A stretch of 64,000 bases of DNA. Source: JAQBVV01 sp965249205. Its GTDB lineage: Bacteria; Acidobacteriota; Vicinamibacteria; Vicinamibacterales; UBA2999. This document shows positions 1-8,510 of the stretch, piece by piece; position 1 is the first letter of the stretch, and each line of letters begins with the position of its first letter. Below the pieces are notes generated by a model. The model was not told the origin of the DNA, did not search any database, and saw only the letters and a list, made by a program, of their open reading frames with translations. The DNA lies in NCBI GenBank assembly GCA_965249205.1, contig CBDFLL010000005.1:868001-932000 (forward strand). The letters are read 5' to 3'. A program made the translations under genes and the position numbers.

Positions 1-1464
1 CTGGCCGGTCTGCCGTTGTCGCTGCGCGAACTCCCGGATCACACGGAAGGACACGCGTGAGCCGACGAGCAGCAGCAGCAACAACATGGCGTACACGATG
101 AACACTGCCGGCGCATAGCCCTCGAATCGGTACAGATATAGGATCGCCACCTGCGACGCGAGTACGCCGACAAACACTCCCTTCGCGAACGTCACGCCGT
201 CACTCAGACTGAAATACCGCCACAGACCGCGATACACACCGACGCCGAGCAGCACGATCATCTGCGTGCCGAGTACGACCGGAAAAGACTGGCGGAAATA
301 GCTAAAGTTTTCTGCCCACTCGAGACTGTCAAACCGTAGGCGAAAGGCGCCGTAGTAGGCCACCGATACCAGCAGCAGATCGAGCAGCACCTCTGCAAGC
401 CTGCGGCGATATCCGGACTCGATGCCCAGCGGCATGATCGTGCCCTGGACACTGTCCGGGTCGGCACTCTCGTGGACTTTGACGCGGGCCAAATACATGG
501 CGAACAACGCCATCCCGATCATGAACATGACCGCCACCGTCCCGGTCAGTCCCTGCTGGCCGCGTCCTGCGATCACCGCAATGACGCCACTCGCCGCAGC
601 AAGGAGCCATAGGAGACCAACCGCCGCCCGTTCAGACAGCCCGATGGTAACCAGACGATGCGAAGAGTGGCCCTGGCCGGTCTCCGCCGCAGAACCGGAT
701 GCCAGACGCGAGATCGCCACCAGTGTCCCGTCGACAATCGGGATCAGGAGCAGCAGTGCGGGAACGGCGATGATCGACAGGAGATCGCTGCCACGACCGG
801 GGGCAATCTGCAGCGTCAACGCCGCCATATTGAGCCCGATGAACAGGCTGCCCGCCTCACCCATGGCCACCGACGCGGGGTGCACGTTATAGACCAGAAA
901 TCCCGCGATCGCGCCGAGCAGGACGACCAGGTACTGCATCTGGAAGAACCGGGCGCTATCGGCCGGCACCGGCAAGACGGTTGCCAGGAACGCTGTGCCG
1001 GCGATCAGCGCGATGCCGGCGCACAGGCCGTCCATGTTGTCGAGCAGGTTGAACGCGCTGGTAATGCCAACAATCCAGAACAGCGTGACGATGCTGTCGG
1101 CCGTCTGCGATTCTGTCCAGTGCAGTCGGTAGTCGAAAAAGAGGAACAGGGACGCCACGGCGATGACGGCCACAAGCTTCGCCGATGGCTTCAGCGTGAA
1201 TATGTCGCTCGCGAGGCCGACGCCGAACAGCACGACGCTGGACACCAGCAGGACCGGCACCGCCTCAAACGCATCGAGCCCGATCGCGCACCCGAACAAC
1301 GTCAACGCGATGGCCGCTCCGCCGAAAAGGGCCTTCGGCTTCGGCGAAGGCCGACGGTCATCGGCCGGGACGACGTAGCCCAGTCGGAAGGCGATCGTCC
1401 GGCCAAGCGGCACTAGTGTGGCCGACACCAGCAACGCAAGAAGAAAGGACAGCGCCAGTGTCAC
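1..1464 (-). CDS. MraY/WecA-family phosphosugar transferase fused to a CapD/PglF-type membrane domain (partial, runs off left edge)
   Basis: An open minus-strand frame runs from a GTG at 1464 to the window edge, giving 488 residues with no stop seen. It is polytopic throughout. Three motifs identify the polyprenyl-phosphate sugar-1-phosphate transferase family: NLLDNMDGL near residue 128, HPASVAMGEAGSLFIG near 195 (the usual MGD is MGE here), and HSSHRL near 263. This family attaches the first sugar phosphate to undecaprenyl phosphate in the inner membrane. After about residue 340 a second hydrophobic block follows (YRRRLAEVLLDLLLVSVAYY, then LRFD), resembling the N-terminal membrane part of CapD/PglF nucleoside-sugar dehydratases. 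In-frame TAG TAG codons lie just upstream of the start. A catalytic dehydratase domain could follow beyond the edge. The family call is firm; the fusion reading is inference. Confidence 0.82.
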   Translation of the reverse strand, partial: MTLALSFLLALLVSATLVPLGRTIAFRLGYVVPADDRRPSPKPKALFGGAAIALTLFGCAIGLDAFEAVPVLLVSSVVLFGVGLASDIFTLKPSAKLVAVIAVASLFLFFDYRLHWTESQTADSIVTLFWIVGITSAFNLLDNMDGLCAGIALIAGTAFLATVLPVPADSARFFQMQYLVVLLGAIAGFLVYNVHPASVAMGEAGSLFIGLNMAALTLQIAPGRGSDLLSIIAVPALLLLIPIVDGTLVAISRLASGSAAETGQGHSSHRLVTIGLSERAAVGLLWLLAAASGVIAVIAGRGQQGLTGTVAVMFMIGMALFAMYLARVKVHESADPDSVQGTIMPLGIESGYRRRLAEVLLDLLLVSVAYYGAFRLRFDSLEWAENFSYFRQSFPVVLGTQMIVLLGVGVYRGLWRYFSLSDGVTFAKGVFVGVLASQVAILYLYRFEGYAPAVFIVYAMLLLLLLVGSRVSFRVIREFAQRQRQTGQ

Positions 1465-1577
1465 AGGATTTTGGGTTGATCCAACGCGTTCATGCTACTA
1501 GAAGGCCGGGGGTACCTCAATTCTACGCGTGGCGCCCATGAGCGCCGCAGTCCGCGAAGGCTATAATTGGGCCGCAC

Positions 1578-2624
1578 ATGGGCATCTTCAGATCCAATGC
1601 GGGTGCGGTCCAGTCAGCAGGCGAGGTGACCACCGCGACCACCGAGGCCGACGCAGCCGCCGAAACTCCGACGCTCGCCTCTCAGATGGACGCCCTGCAA
1701 CGCCAGTGCGCCGACATTCTCGAGCAGGTCAGGGGAATGAACAACCAGCTCTCGCAGCTTGCTCAACGCGAGTCACAGCTTCGCGCGGTGCTCGAACGTG
1801 AGGCAGCGCTTCAACCGCATCGGGAACACCTCGAGAAGGTTATCGGCAGCGAACGCGGCCGCGATAAGGTACGCGCCGCGATCGATCGGGCTGAGCTGAA
1901 CCTCGAACCCTTCCCGCACATGGTCATCGACGGCCTGCTGCCGGCGGGACTGTACAGCTGCCTGATGAGAGGTATTCCACCGGTCGAGCTCTTTCGAAAC
2001 AAGCCGGGCAAGCCACACCTTCCGGTGCCGTTTGCGTTGGCGCCGGCATACTCGAACCACGTCTGGCGGTTCATGGCCGATGTGCTCATCCCCGACGTGA
2101 TCGCACCGGCATTGATCGAGAGGTTTCGCGGTCCGCTCAACAGGTGGACTGAGCTCAACTGGCCGGGCGTGTCGCTCGAGTCGTTAGCGTTGCACGGCAG
2201 CGGCGGGCGCGTCATGCTCCAAGGGCCGGGATACCGGATCCGCCCGCACCGCGATCCCAAATGGGGGTTCCTGACGGGCATTCTGTATCTGGCGCGCAAC
2301 GGCGACAGCGAAGCCTGGGGCACGCAGGTGTACGCGGTCGACGACGACCAGGAAGCCACGCATACGGCGCCACATTGGATCGATGAAAGCCGGTGCCGGC
2401 TGGTCAGGGACGTTGAGTACCGGCCGAACCGTGTGCTTGTGTTTCTTAACTCGACAGGCGCGCACGGAGCCCACATCCCGGCCGACGCAGAGCCCGAAAC
2501 GTCGGAGCGCTATATCTATCAGTTTCGAATCGGTCCCAACGCTGCGGCGGTGTCGATGCTGAAGTCGATGCTGCCTGAGGAGCGGCGGCCGCTCTGGTCC
2601 GGCAGGGTGCAGGTGGACTACTAA
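1578..2624 (+). CDS. 2OG-Fe(II) oxygenase-like protein with N-terminal coiled coil
   Basis: This 348-residue protein has a Gln/Glu/Arg-rich probable coiled coil at about residues 35-95 and a C-terminal oxygenase-like domain. The candidate metal ligands are H and D of RPHRDPKWGF and the distal His in NSTGAHGAHIP; the following ERYIYQFRIG could supply the Arg that binds 2-oxoglutarate. Proteins of this kind often hydroxylate or modify small molecules and sugars in polysaccharide clusters. The substrate cannot be read from the sequence. The gene is divergent from the sugar-phosphate transferase. A TATAAT lies at 1562-1567, only ten bases before the ATG, with no convincing -35 box and no Shine-Dalgarno. 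The domain call rests on motif spacing only. Confidence 0.6.
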   Translation: MGIFRSNAGAVQSAGEVTTATTEADAAAETPTLASQMDALQRQCADILEQVRGMNNQLSQLAQRESQLRAVLEREAALQPHREHLEKVIGSERGRDKVRAAIDRAELNLEPFPHMVIDGLLPAGLYSCLMRGIPPVELFRNKPGKPHLPVPFALAPAYSNHVWRFMADVLIPDVIAPALIERFRGPLNRWTELNWPGVSLESLALHGSGGRVMLQGPGYRIRPHRDPKWGFLTGILYLARNGDSEAWGTQVYAVDDDQEATHTAPHWIDESRCRLVRDVEYRPNRVLVFLNSTGAHGAHIPADAEPETSERYIYQFRIGPNAAAVSMLKSMLPEERRPLWSGRVQVDY

Positions 2625-2781
2625 GGGCTCGGGTCAGAATAAGGTGGCCAGCTTGGGCGTCGAGGCGCCCGCCCGGCAAGGCCCGAGGAGCGCGCATGCC
2701 GGGCGCATGTAAGCGACGAGCAACGCGGCCCGGCGGGATGACTCGGTGGTCAAGGTGGCCACCTTATTCTGACCCGGGCCC
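2625..2781. repeat. MITE/REP-like element with 26-bp terminal inverted repeats
   Basis: Bases 2625-2650 and 2756-2781 are inverted repeats of 26 bases with one mismatch. Each arm contains the core GGGTCAGAATAAGGTGGCCA or its complement. The 105 bases between them carry no plausible gene. The left arm begins directly after the TAA of the oxygenase-like gene and the right arm ends 16 bases before the next start codon. Short palindromic repeats with similar GGGTCAG ends are often mobilised by IS200-like REP-associated transposases; that link is inference, and no such transposase is in the window. Confidence 0.75.
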
Positions 2782-2797
2782 TAAGCTGGGAGGCATC

Positions 2798-4171
2798 GTG
2801 CGTCGTCTTGTGCTGTTGCAGGACCGCGTCGGGAGTGCGGTGCTGCCACTGGCGTGCGCGCTTCTGGCATGCCAGCTACTCATCGCTCTCGCCTTGATCC
2901 CACCCTGGCAGCAACCAGACGAATCGACCCACGTCGCGCGCGTCGAGCTACAGCGGAGCCGGATCACTGGGCTCGACGGGTCGCCGGATCCCGCGCGCGA
3001 AAGCGAGATTCTCCAGTCGATGGCTTACTACGACTGGTGGGAGCATCGCAATGTTCGGTCGGAGACTCCGGCCGTCATTCCCAGGGACTTCAATACCGCT
3101 GGCAACGGGGTCGCCGTACCAGCACAGGGTGTCGACGAGCCCACCGCGTACACCGTGATCGCGGGCCGCATCCTGAGCTGGTTTCCTAGGCTATCCGTCG
3201 TCGGGGATTTGTACATCCTCCGCGCCCTCTCTGCGGTCTGCGGGCTACTCACGCTCTGGATCGCGTGGCTGGGCGCGCGAGAATGTCTTGGCAGGCTCGG
3301 TGGCATGACGGTGGCCTTTCTCCTCGCGTTGCACCCGCAGTTCGCCGTCGTGTCGACGGCCGCCGCGGCGGATGGGTTGGTGAACCTGTTCGGGGCGTGC
3401 CTGTGGTGGCAGACGACCCTTGCCGTCAAGCGAACACACGTTCTCCTTCCGCTCGCCGGTGTGTGGTGTGCGGCTCTCGCTGCCGCATCAGCAGACCGGA
3501 TGGGCGTACCGCTGCTGCTCGTGGCCTCCGTCGTGTCGGTCGCCGTGGCCCTGCTGCGGAGACCATCCTGGGGACGAAGGGCGATTGTCACGCTTGCCGC
3601 CGCTGCCGTCTTCGCTGTGGTGGCAATCGGCGCCGCCGTGTGGACTCTGGAGTCGTTCGGGGAGACGTTCGGCCTACGTGTCCTCTTCTCTCAAAGCTGG
3701 TCGCTCGTCCCTGGCGCACAGTCGTGGACCTTCTTCACACGCTTCAGTTCGATCCTTCATCAAACATGGTGGTTCTCCCTCGGCTGGGTGCGCTATGCAC
3801 CTCCCGCATGGTGGACAGCGGTGGCCATTACCCTTGCGGCGATCGCCACAGTTGGCACCGGACAACGGCTAGTCAGAATCAGAGAACTTGATGCCCAAAC
3901 GCGCATGCTCATTGCCCTCGCCGTGATCGGCCTCGCCGTTCAAGCGTCTGGCGTGTACTGGACCTACTTCAGGCTCGGCCACGGCGCGCAGGGAAAGTCT
4001 CTTTTTCCGGTTCTTATTCCTTGCCTTGTGCTCTTCTGGGCCGGAATCGAAGCCTGGGTGCCGCCAAGGCAGCTACGGCATACCGCCGCCGGCCTGGTAC
4101 TCCTGCTCACCCTGCTCGATGCGGCGGCATGGAGCCTCGTGGCGATTCCGGCCTACTACGCAAGTCTCTGA
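2798..4171 (+). CDS. Polytopic membrane protein, DUF2142/GT-C glycosyltransferase-like
   Basis: The start chosen is the GTG at 2798, preceded by GGGAGG, because the in-frame ATG further upstream lies inside the palindromic repeat. This gives 457 residues. The first transmembrane segment (about residues 12-32) is followed by PPWQQPDESTH, the acidic periplasmic loop typical of DUF2142 and related GT-C membrane glycosyltransferases. About ten further hydrophobic segments follow, with a loop of roughly 100 residues between the first two. GT-C enzymes transfer sugars from polyprenyl-phosphate donors outside the cytoplasmic membrane. Its place in a polysaccharide island supports such a role, but no substrate can be assigned. 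Confidence 0.6.
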   Translation: MRRLVLLQDRVGSAVLPLACALLACQLLIALALIPPWQQPDESTHVARVELQRSRITGLDGSPDPARESEILQSMAYYDWWEHRNVRSETPAVIPRDFNTAGNGVAVPAQGVDEPTAYTVIAGRILSWFPRLSVVGDLYILRALSAVCGLLTLWIAWLGARECLGRLGGMTVAFLLALHPQFAVVSTAAAADGLVNLFGACLWWQTTLAVKRTHVLLPLAGVWCAALAAASADRMGVPLLLVASVVSVAVALLRRPSWGRRAIVTLAAAAVFAVVAIGAAVWTLESFGETFGLRVLFSQSWSLVPGAQSWTFFTRFSSILHQTWWFSLGWVRYAPPAWWTAVAITLAAIATVGTGQRLVRIRELDAQTRMLIALAVIGLAVQASGVYWTYFRLGHGAQGKSLFPVLIPCLVLFWAGIEAWVPPRQLRHTAAGLVLLLTLLDAAAWSLVAIPAYYASL

Positions 4172-4591
4172 CACTCGCAGCCTCTGGATTCCGTATGTTG
4201 CGAGCGCCCGCGGTCCTCCGCCATCTCCCGCACCGAGCTGCGCCTCGCCAGTTCGGTGCTTCACGTCCGATCCGCTCCGGCGAAGATCGTATGCTTGAGG
4301 GCCGAAACGGATAGTCGCACTGGGCAGGGTGCTGTGGTCCCGAGCGAACAGTCAAATGCGTCTCGTTCGCGCGAAATTCGATTTACCGGCAGACAGAGCC
4401 ATCAAAGACTGCTCCCGCGGAAAAGGGACAATTGTTCCCTCTGCTCTCATCTTCGTTTGCCTGTGAAAGACAGGGCACGCCAACGTCCGAGCGACACCCG
4501 GACTGTGGAGGCCCTGGCAGCGGTCGAAAACCCCGACGGTCTGTCGAGATTTCGTCTGCGTACGTTTGTACGCTTCGATATCAGGTGCGCC
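4172..4591. other. Gene-free stretch before the duplicated glycosyltransferase start
   Basis: No frame here has a credible start, ribosome-binding site or recognisable protein on either strand; the longest frames are short and low in quality. The only local structure seen is a 6-bp hairpin at 4558-4573. The stretch ends where similarity to the promoter region of the gene at 9743 begins. Confidence 0.5.
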
Positions 4592-5012
4592 GTCCTCCAC
4601 GCGTTCGAGATAGGCTCCCGACGGTCGTCCTGTGGGAGAATCGTCAAATGATGGTCGCCATCAGGACGCTGCTCGTCTCAGTGAGCCCCGCGCCTGCCTG
4701 GTACGCAGGGCACCTGACTGCTCAGTCTCGGCAACCCAGCGAGTGGGCGGAGGCGACAACCGATGAGCGGACAACGCCTGTCTGCGCGCTAACGAGTCCG
4801 TGACCACATCCGCCCTCAGCATTGTCGTCACGGGCCGACACGATAGCTACGGCGGCGACGTCAATGAGCGGTTCTTCACGGCTCTCAAGTTCAACTACGA
4901 GCGTCTTGCTGAGCGCGGTGTCGCGTGCGAGGTAATCCTCGTTGAATGGAATCCCGTTGCGGACCGGCCGACTCTCTCAGAACTGCTCGCACGAGAGTTC
5001 CCCGACCTGGCC
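4592..5012 (+). repeat. Copy A of a partial duplication (upstream region plus 5' end of a glycosyltransferase gene)
   Basis: These 421 bases align without visible gaps to 8483-8510 joined to 9563-9953, the region upstream of and within the start of the glycosyltransferase gene at 9743. The coding part differs at only two of about 71 codons at protein level; the noncoding part is more diverged, around 85 percent identical by eye. Similarity stops abruptly after GAGTTCCCCGACCTGG. The two copies are direct repeats flanking about 3.5 kb with three genes. Copy B, but not copy A, is interrupted by the IS1595-type element. Confidence 0.85.
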
Positions 5013-5030
5013 GATTCACGTCCACAATAA
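4800..5030 (+). pseudogene. Truncated 5' fragment of a glycosyltransferase gene (paralogue of 9743-10711)
   Basis: A GTG-started frame of 76 codons matches the first 71 residues of the 322-residue protein at 9743 with two substitutions (N16S and F21V). It then diverges into a short tail ending in TAA. The truncation removes the acidic NTD motif and the rest of the GT-A-like fold, so it cannot be active alone. It may still be translated, since its upstream region is conserved in both copies. It precedes the AT-richer GT2 gene by 60 bases. Confidence 0.8.
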
Positions 5031-5090
5031 AATCGAAGGCGCCGGGAATCTTCGAGAACGTGCACGGGTTGCACTAGTTGGCGACAGGCG

Positions 5091-5813
5091 ATGACAGTCA
5101 AGACACTTTCAATTGTGATACCTGCATACAACGAAGGTGCCACCATTCATCGGATTCTTGACAAGATCAACGCGGTTGATTTGGCGGACGGGGTACAAAA
5201 GGAAGTGATCGTCGTAAACGACTGCTCTACAGACAATACCGAAGAGGCCATCCTCGCGTATAAAGCCCAGAACACCAATCTATCTATTCGCTACTGCGAA
5301 CACGCCAGCAACCAGGATAAGGGAGCTGCTCTACACACCGGCATTGAACACGCGACTGGAGACTTCGTGATAGTGCAGGACGCCGATCTGGAATACGACC
5401 CCCACGAATATAACGACCTGCTTAAGCCCATCCTCAATGGATTCGCCGATGTTGTGTACGGCTCCAGATTTCTCGGCAGCAAACCTCACAGGATATTGTT
5501 TTTCTGGCATTCGCTCGGCAACTACTTCCTAACGCTGCTTTCCAACATGTTCACCAATCTGAACCTAACAGATATGGAGACCTGTTATAAGTTGTTTCGG
5601 GCTGACGTAATTCGCGGCCTGCGATTACAAGAGAAAGGATTTGGCTTCGAGCCTGAAGTCACCGCGAAGGTGTCCAGGGTGGACAATATTCGGATTTATG
5701 AAGTGGGTATTTCTTACTATGGAAGGACCTATCCGGAGGGTAAGAAGGTTGGCTGGAGGGATGGCATTCGCGCGGTCTACTGCATCCTCAAATACAACCT
5801 GGTAAGCAAGTGA
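5091..5813 (+). CDS. GT2 family glycosyltransferase (polyprenyl-phosphate sugar synthase-like)
   Basis: This 240-residue single-domain GT-A enzyme begins with LSIVIPAYNEGATIHRIL, has VIVVNDCSTDNT near residue 41 and the metal/nucleotide motif VIVQDADLEYDP near residue 92. YGSRFLG and TDMETCYKLFRADV are typical of dolichol- or undecaprenyl-phosphate mannosyl/glucosyl synthases (DPM1-like). No C-terminal membrane anchor is present, as in soluble members. It would load a sugar onto a lipid carrier for use by GT-C membrane enzymes such as its neighbour at 5890. Its base composition is visibly AT-richer than that of flanking genes, suggesting recent transfer. Confidence 0.85.
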   Translation: MTVKTLSIVIPAYNEGATIHRILDKINAVDLADGVQKEVIVVNDCSTDNTEEAILAYKAQNTNLSIRYCEHASNQDKGAALHTGIEHATGDFVIVQDADLEYDPHEYNDLLKPILNGFADVVYGSRFLGSKPHRILFFWHSLGNYFLTLLSNMFTNLNLTDMETCYKLFRADVIRGLRLQEKGFGFEPEVTAKVSRVDNIRIYEVGISYYGRTYPEGKKVGWRDGIRAVYCILKYNLVSK

Positions 5814-5889
5814 GCCCCCGTTCAGACCTGACCGTACCCTGGGGTCGTGTCAGTCTCGCCCTGTCTCGCACTGGGCGGCGGTGGGGATT

Positions 5890-7860
5890 ATGAAGCCCGG
5901 CGCGTACGCCACGGCGCACCGTTTTTTCGCGATCGGCCTGCTCTGCTTGGGGATCGCCGTCGCAGCGTATGGAACGCAGCTGGTGACGGTCGGTGCCAGG
6001 CCTGTCGAGGTCCACATCAGGTGGGCGCCTGATGTGAACGACACGATGCGGCAGAGGCTGGAAGGGCGGTACAGTCTGTCGCAGGGCGAGCCATTGGACG
6101 GTGGGACCGGGTGGTGGTACGCCCTGAACGACTCCTCTCGCACCAACGTCAGGGCTCTTGTCAGCGACCCGGCGACCGAGGATACGCAGGGCATTCAGCG
6201 AGACACGTTTCGAATCAACCCTTCTGCGCAGCGACTCCCTTATCCCGCGTCGTATCCGTGGATACTGGTACACCTCCGGGGCGTGAGCGTCCTCTGGCTG
6301 TTCATCGGGCTGATCGGCCTCGGTCTTGGGCTTGTCGAGCGATCCGCGCCCGGCAGGATCGCGACCTGGTTTGTCCATCCAGACGGTGCCAGTCCCCGAC
6401 GGCCACGATGGACATCCTGGTTCTATCAGCCCGAAGACCCGACGATCGGTGGTGCGGACCCTGGTTGTCCGCGCCTATGGGGCGCGGTGGCCACCGCCCT
6501 CTCCCTACCGCTCCTCATAGTTGTCTGCTGGATGCTGTGGACCGTTCCATACACGTTGAGCGAATCGGTGGCGACGTTCGAGACGGTGTCTCGACTACCG
6601 GCCACCTCGTTCGCTCTGCCGTCGTCGTCGTACTATCGGCCGCTCTTCTACATGACGATGTCTGCGTTGTGGCACGGCACCGCGTCCCTCAATGCGGCGC
6701 TCGCGGCCGTCAGGTTCGTTCACATCGTGCCGGTGACGATGCTCGTCCTCCTGCTTATCTGGCACGTGCGCCCAAGGACCCCAATTGATGGCGCTGCTGC
6801 AATTGTCGCCGTAACCGTCCTTGTGGGATCTCCTGGGTTCATCGACAACCTGGAACTGCCGTTGAGCTACACGATCGTGGGCATGGCGGCCGCCTTGCTC
6901 GTGTGGATGCTCATGGAACGCGATCGCCGCGCCTGGCACGGTCCTGCGATCGTCGCCCTCACGCTCGTGGCTATTGGCTTCAAAGAGCACGGCCTGGTGC
7001 TCGTGCCGCTCGTCATCGCCGCCTGGTGGGCAGGTTCGCCAGGCGTCGGCCGCGCCACGGCCGCCACCGTGGCGGGTATCGGCGTGTCCTATGTGGTGTT
7101 TCGACTCAGTCTGCACGATCCGTCGTTACCGCTCTTTGAACAGGAAATCGGGCTCGGCTTCGGATCCCTCTCAGCCTCGGAAGCGGAAGCCCGGTTTGGT
7201 GCGTTTCCCCTGTGGATTTATGCGTACAGCGCAGCGAGCACGGTGGCGAACGTGCTGTTCGCGGAACCGACCGGCGGAGTGTTCAGGATTGTCCGCGCGC
7301 TGAGCGAGGGACGGCCCGTGCCATGGCATGTCGTCCACCTGTTCTCGTCATTCTGTTTGACGGCTCTCGTCGTGTGGTGGGGGGGCGGCACCATGGTGCG
7401 GACAGTCAACCGGAAGTGGTCGCCGGAAGCCCGCCTCTTCCTTGTGACGATCGTCGTGGTGGTCGCGTGCGGGTCGCTCAGTTTCAACTACTCGCGTGAT
7501 CGACTCGGCGGGATGGCTGTCGTCTTCTACGCACTCGCAGCGTACGCCGCGGTGCGCGCTGCCGCCAACCGCGCTGCGCACGCCCCTCCTGCCATCGCAG
7601 CGGTCACGACCCTTGTACTTCTCCTGATTGCCGGGGCATGGCAATTCCGCGCGATCTTTGCCGTCGAGTTCGGCCGGTATCGCGCAGTGAGTGTGCAACG
7701 AGACTGGATGACCGAACTCTACCCTCGGCGCGTCGAATACGCCGATCACCCGGAGTATCTTCGCATCATGCGGGAGATGACCGACCAGAGCACGGCTCCG
7801 ACGGCCAACAAATACACCCCCTACCCTCGATGGATGGTTGGGATGCTCGGGGAGCTCTGA
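5890..7860 (+). CDS. Large polytopic membrane protein, GT-C-like (cassette copy 1, first gene)
   Basis: The ATG at 5890 follows GGTGGGG; a GTG at 5881 is an alternative. The 656-residue protein has a transmembrane segment at about residues 10-30, a soluble loop of about 100 residues, a second transmembrane segment near 135, a short cytoplasmic stretch, and then about ten hydrophobic segments. The C-terminal half is clearly homologous to the protein at 18176; both share a signature of the form FGA.PL..Y.Y followed by VLF.EP..GVF. The organisation resembles GT-C glycosyltransferases, but no catalytic acidic motif could be fixed with confidence. The small ankyrin-like gene follows it directly, as at the second locus. 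Confidence 0.6.
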   Translation: MKPGAYATAHRFFAIGLLCLGIAVAAYGTQLVTVGARPVEVHIRWAPDVNDTMRQRLEGRYSLSQGEPLDGGTGWWYALNDSSRTNVRALVSDPATEDTQGIQRDTFRINPSAQRLPYPASYPWILVHLRGVSVLWLFIGLIGLGLGLVERSAPGRIATWFVHPDGASPRRPRWTSWFYQPEDPTIGGADPGCPRLWGAVATALSLPLLIVVCWMLWTVPYTLSESVATFETVSRLPATSFALPSSSYYRPLFYMTMSALWHGTASLNAALAAVRFVHIVPVTMLVLLLIWHVRPRTPIDGAAAIVAVTVLVGSPGFIDNLELPLSYTIVGMAAALLVWMLMERDRRAWHGPAIVALTLVAIGFKEHGLVLVPLVIAAWWAGSPGVGRATAATVAGIGVSYVVFRLSLHDPSLPLFEQEIGLGFGSLSASEAEARFGAFPLWIYAYSAASTVANVLFAEPTGGVFRIVRALSEGRPVPWHVVHLFSSFCLTALVVWWGGGTMVRTVNRKWSPEARLFLVTIVVVVACGSLSFNYSRDRLGGMAVVFYALAAYAAVRAAANRAAHAPPAIAAVTTLVLLLIAGAWQFRAIFAVEFGRYRAVSVQRDWMTELYPRRVEYADHPEYLRIMREMTDQSTAPTANKYTPYPRWMVGMLGEL

Positions 7861-7867
7861 CCGGCTC

Positions 7868-8404
7868 GTGCCTCCCTGTTTGGTGCAGCGGAAGAACGTG
7901 GTGGCCGCCCTGATTGGGACACCGGCAGTCCTGGCTGCTGTCTGGCTGACCGGCATCGAGGGATATCGCGTGGTCCACCCGGAATCCTCTATCTTCCGGC
8001 GAGAGGAAGCGCTCACCTCGTTGGCACAAGCGATTATGGTGTGCTGCCGCGTCGAAGACGCCTACGCCTTCATCCGCGCAGGGCAGGATCCGAACGAGCC
8101 TCTCACGATCGACGATCCTGACTACACGGGAGGTGGTTCGATCATGGTGTCCCCGCTGCTCTTGGCTGTGGCGGCCGGAAATGGAAGCGTCGTGCAGATG
8201 CTCATCAATTTCGGCGCCCGGCCCGAACTTCCACAGAACAGAATGGCAGGGTGTCTCGCACGAGAGTTGGGACAGGCGGAAATGTTGACGATCATCGCGA
8301 CCTACGTTGGTGAGGACGCGCAGATGAGCTGTCCGGAGCGATCGTCGAACGACCCACGGCCACTGCTCCGTTGGGCGTTCGACGAGGAGGCGGCCGTGCG
8401 GTAA
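7868..8404 (+). CDS. Small membrane-anchored ankyrin-repeat-like protein (cassette copy 1, second gene)
   Basis: The GTG at 7868 follows GGGGAG and lies seven bases after the upstream stop; an ATG at 7838, overlapping that gene, is also possible. From the GTG the protein has 178 residues. One hydrophobic segment (about residues 11-28) is followed by an ankyrin-like unit, SPLLLAVAAGNGSVVQMLIN with FGARPE, and a weaker flanking unit. Ankyrin repeats bind proteins, so this may be an accessory subunit of the polytopic protein encoded immediately upstream. The same order recurs at 18176-20028. Function is unknown. Confidence 0.55.
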   Translation: MPPCLVQRKNVVAALIGTPAVLAAVWLTGIEGYRVVHPESSIFRREEALTSLAQAIMVCCRVEDAYAFIRAGQDPNEPLTIDDPDYTGGGSIMVSPLLLAVAAGNGSVVQMLINFGARPELPQNRMAGCLARELGQAEMLTIIATYVGEDAQMSCPERSSNDPRPLLRWAFDEEAAVR

Positions 8405-8510
8405 CCCAAGAGAAGCGGCCGTTGAGCCTGCATTGGCATGGAGAACCGCAGGAATCCGAAGCGGGAGCCTGACCTGGCCCTGGTCCTCCAGGCGTTCAAG
8501 CTAGGTTCCT

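Noticed and set aside
658..1416. Plus-strand frame of 252 codons opposite the sugar-phosphate transferase
   Set aside because: It is an antisense shadow of a well-supported membrane protein gene; composition is Arg/Gln/His rich with no family features.
4558..4573. Six-base-pair hairpin GCGTAC-GTTT-GTACGC
   Set aside because: Short, without T-tract or neighbouring gene end; not enough to call a terminator.
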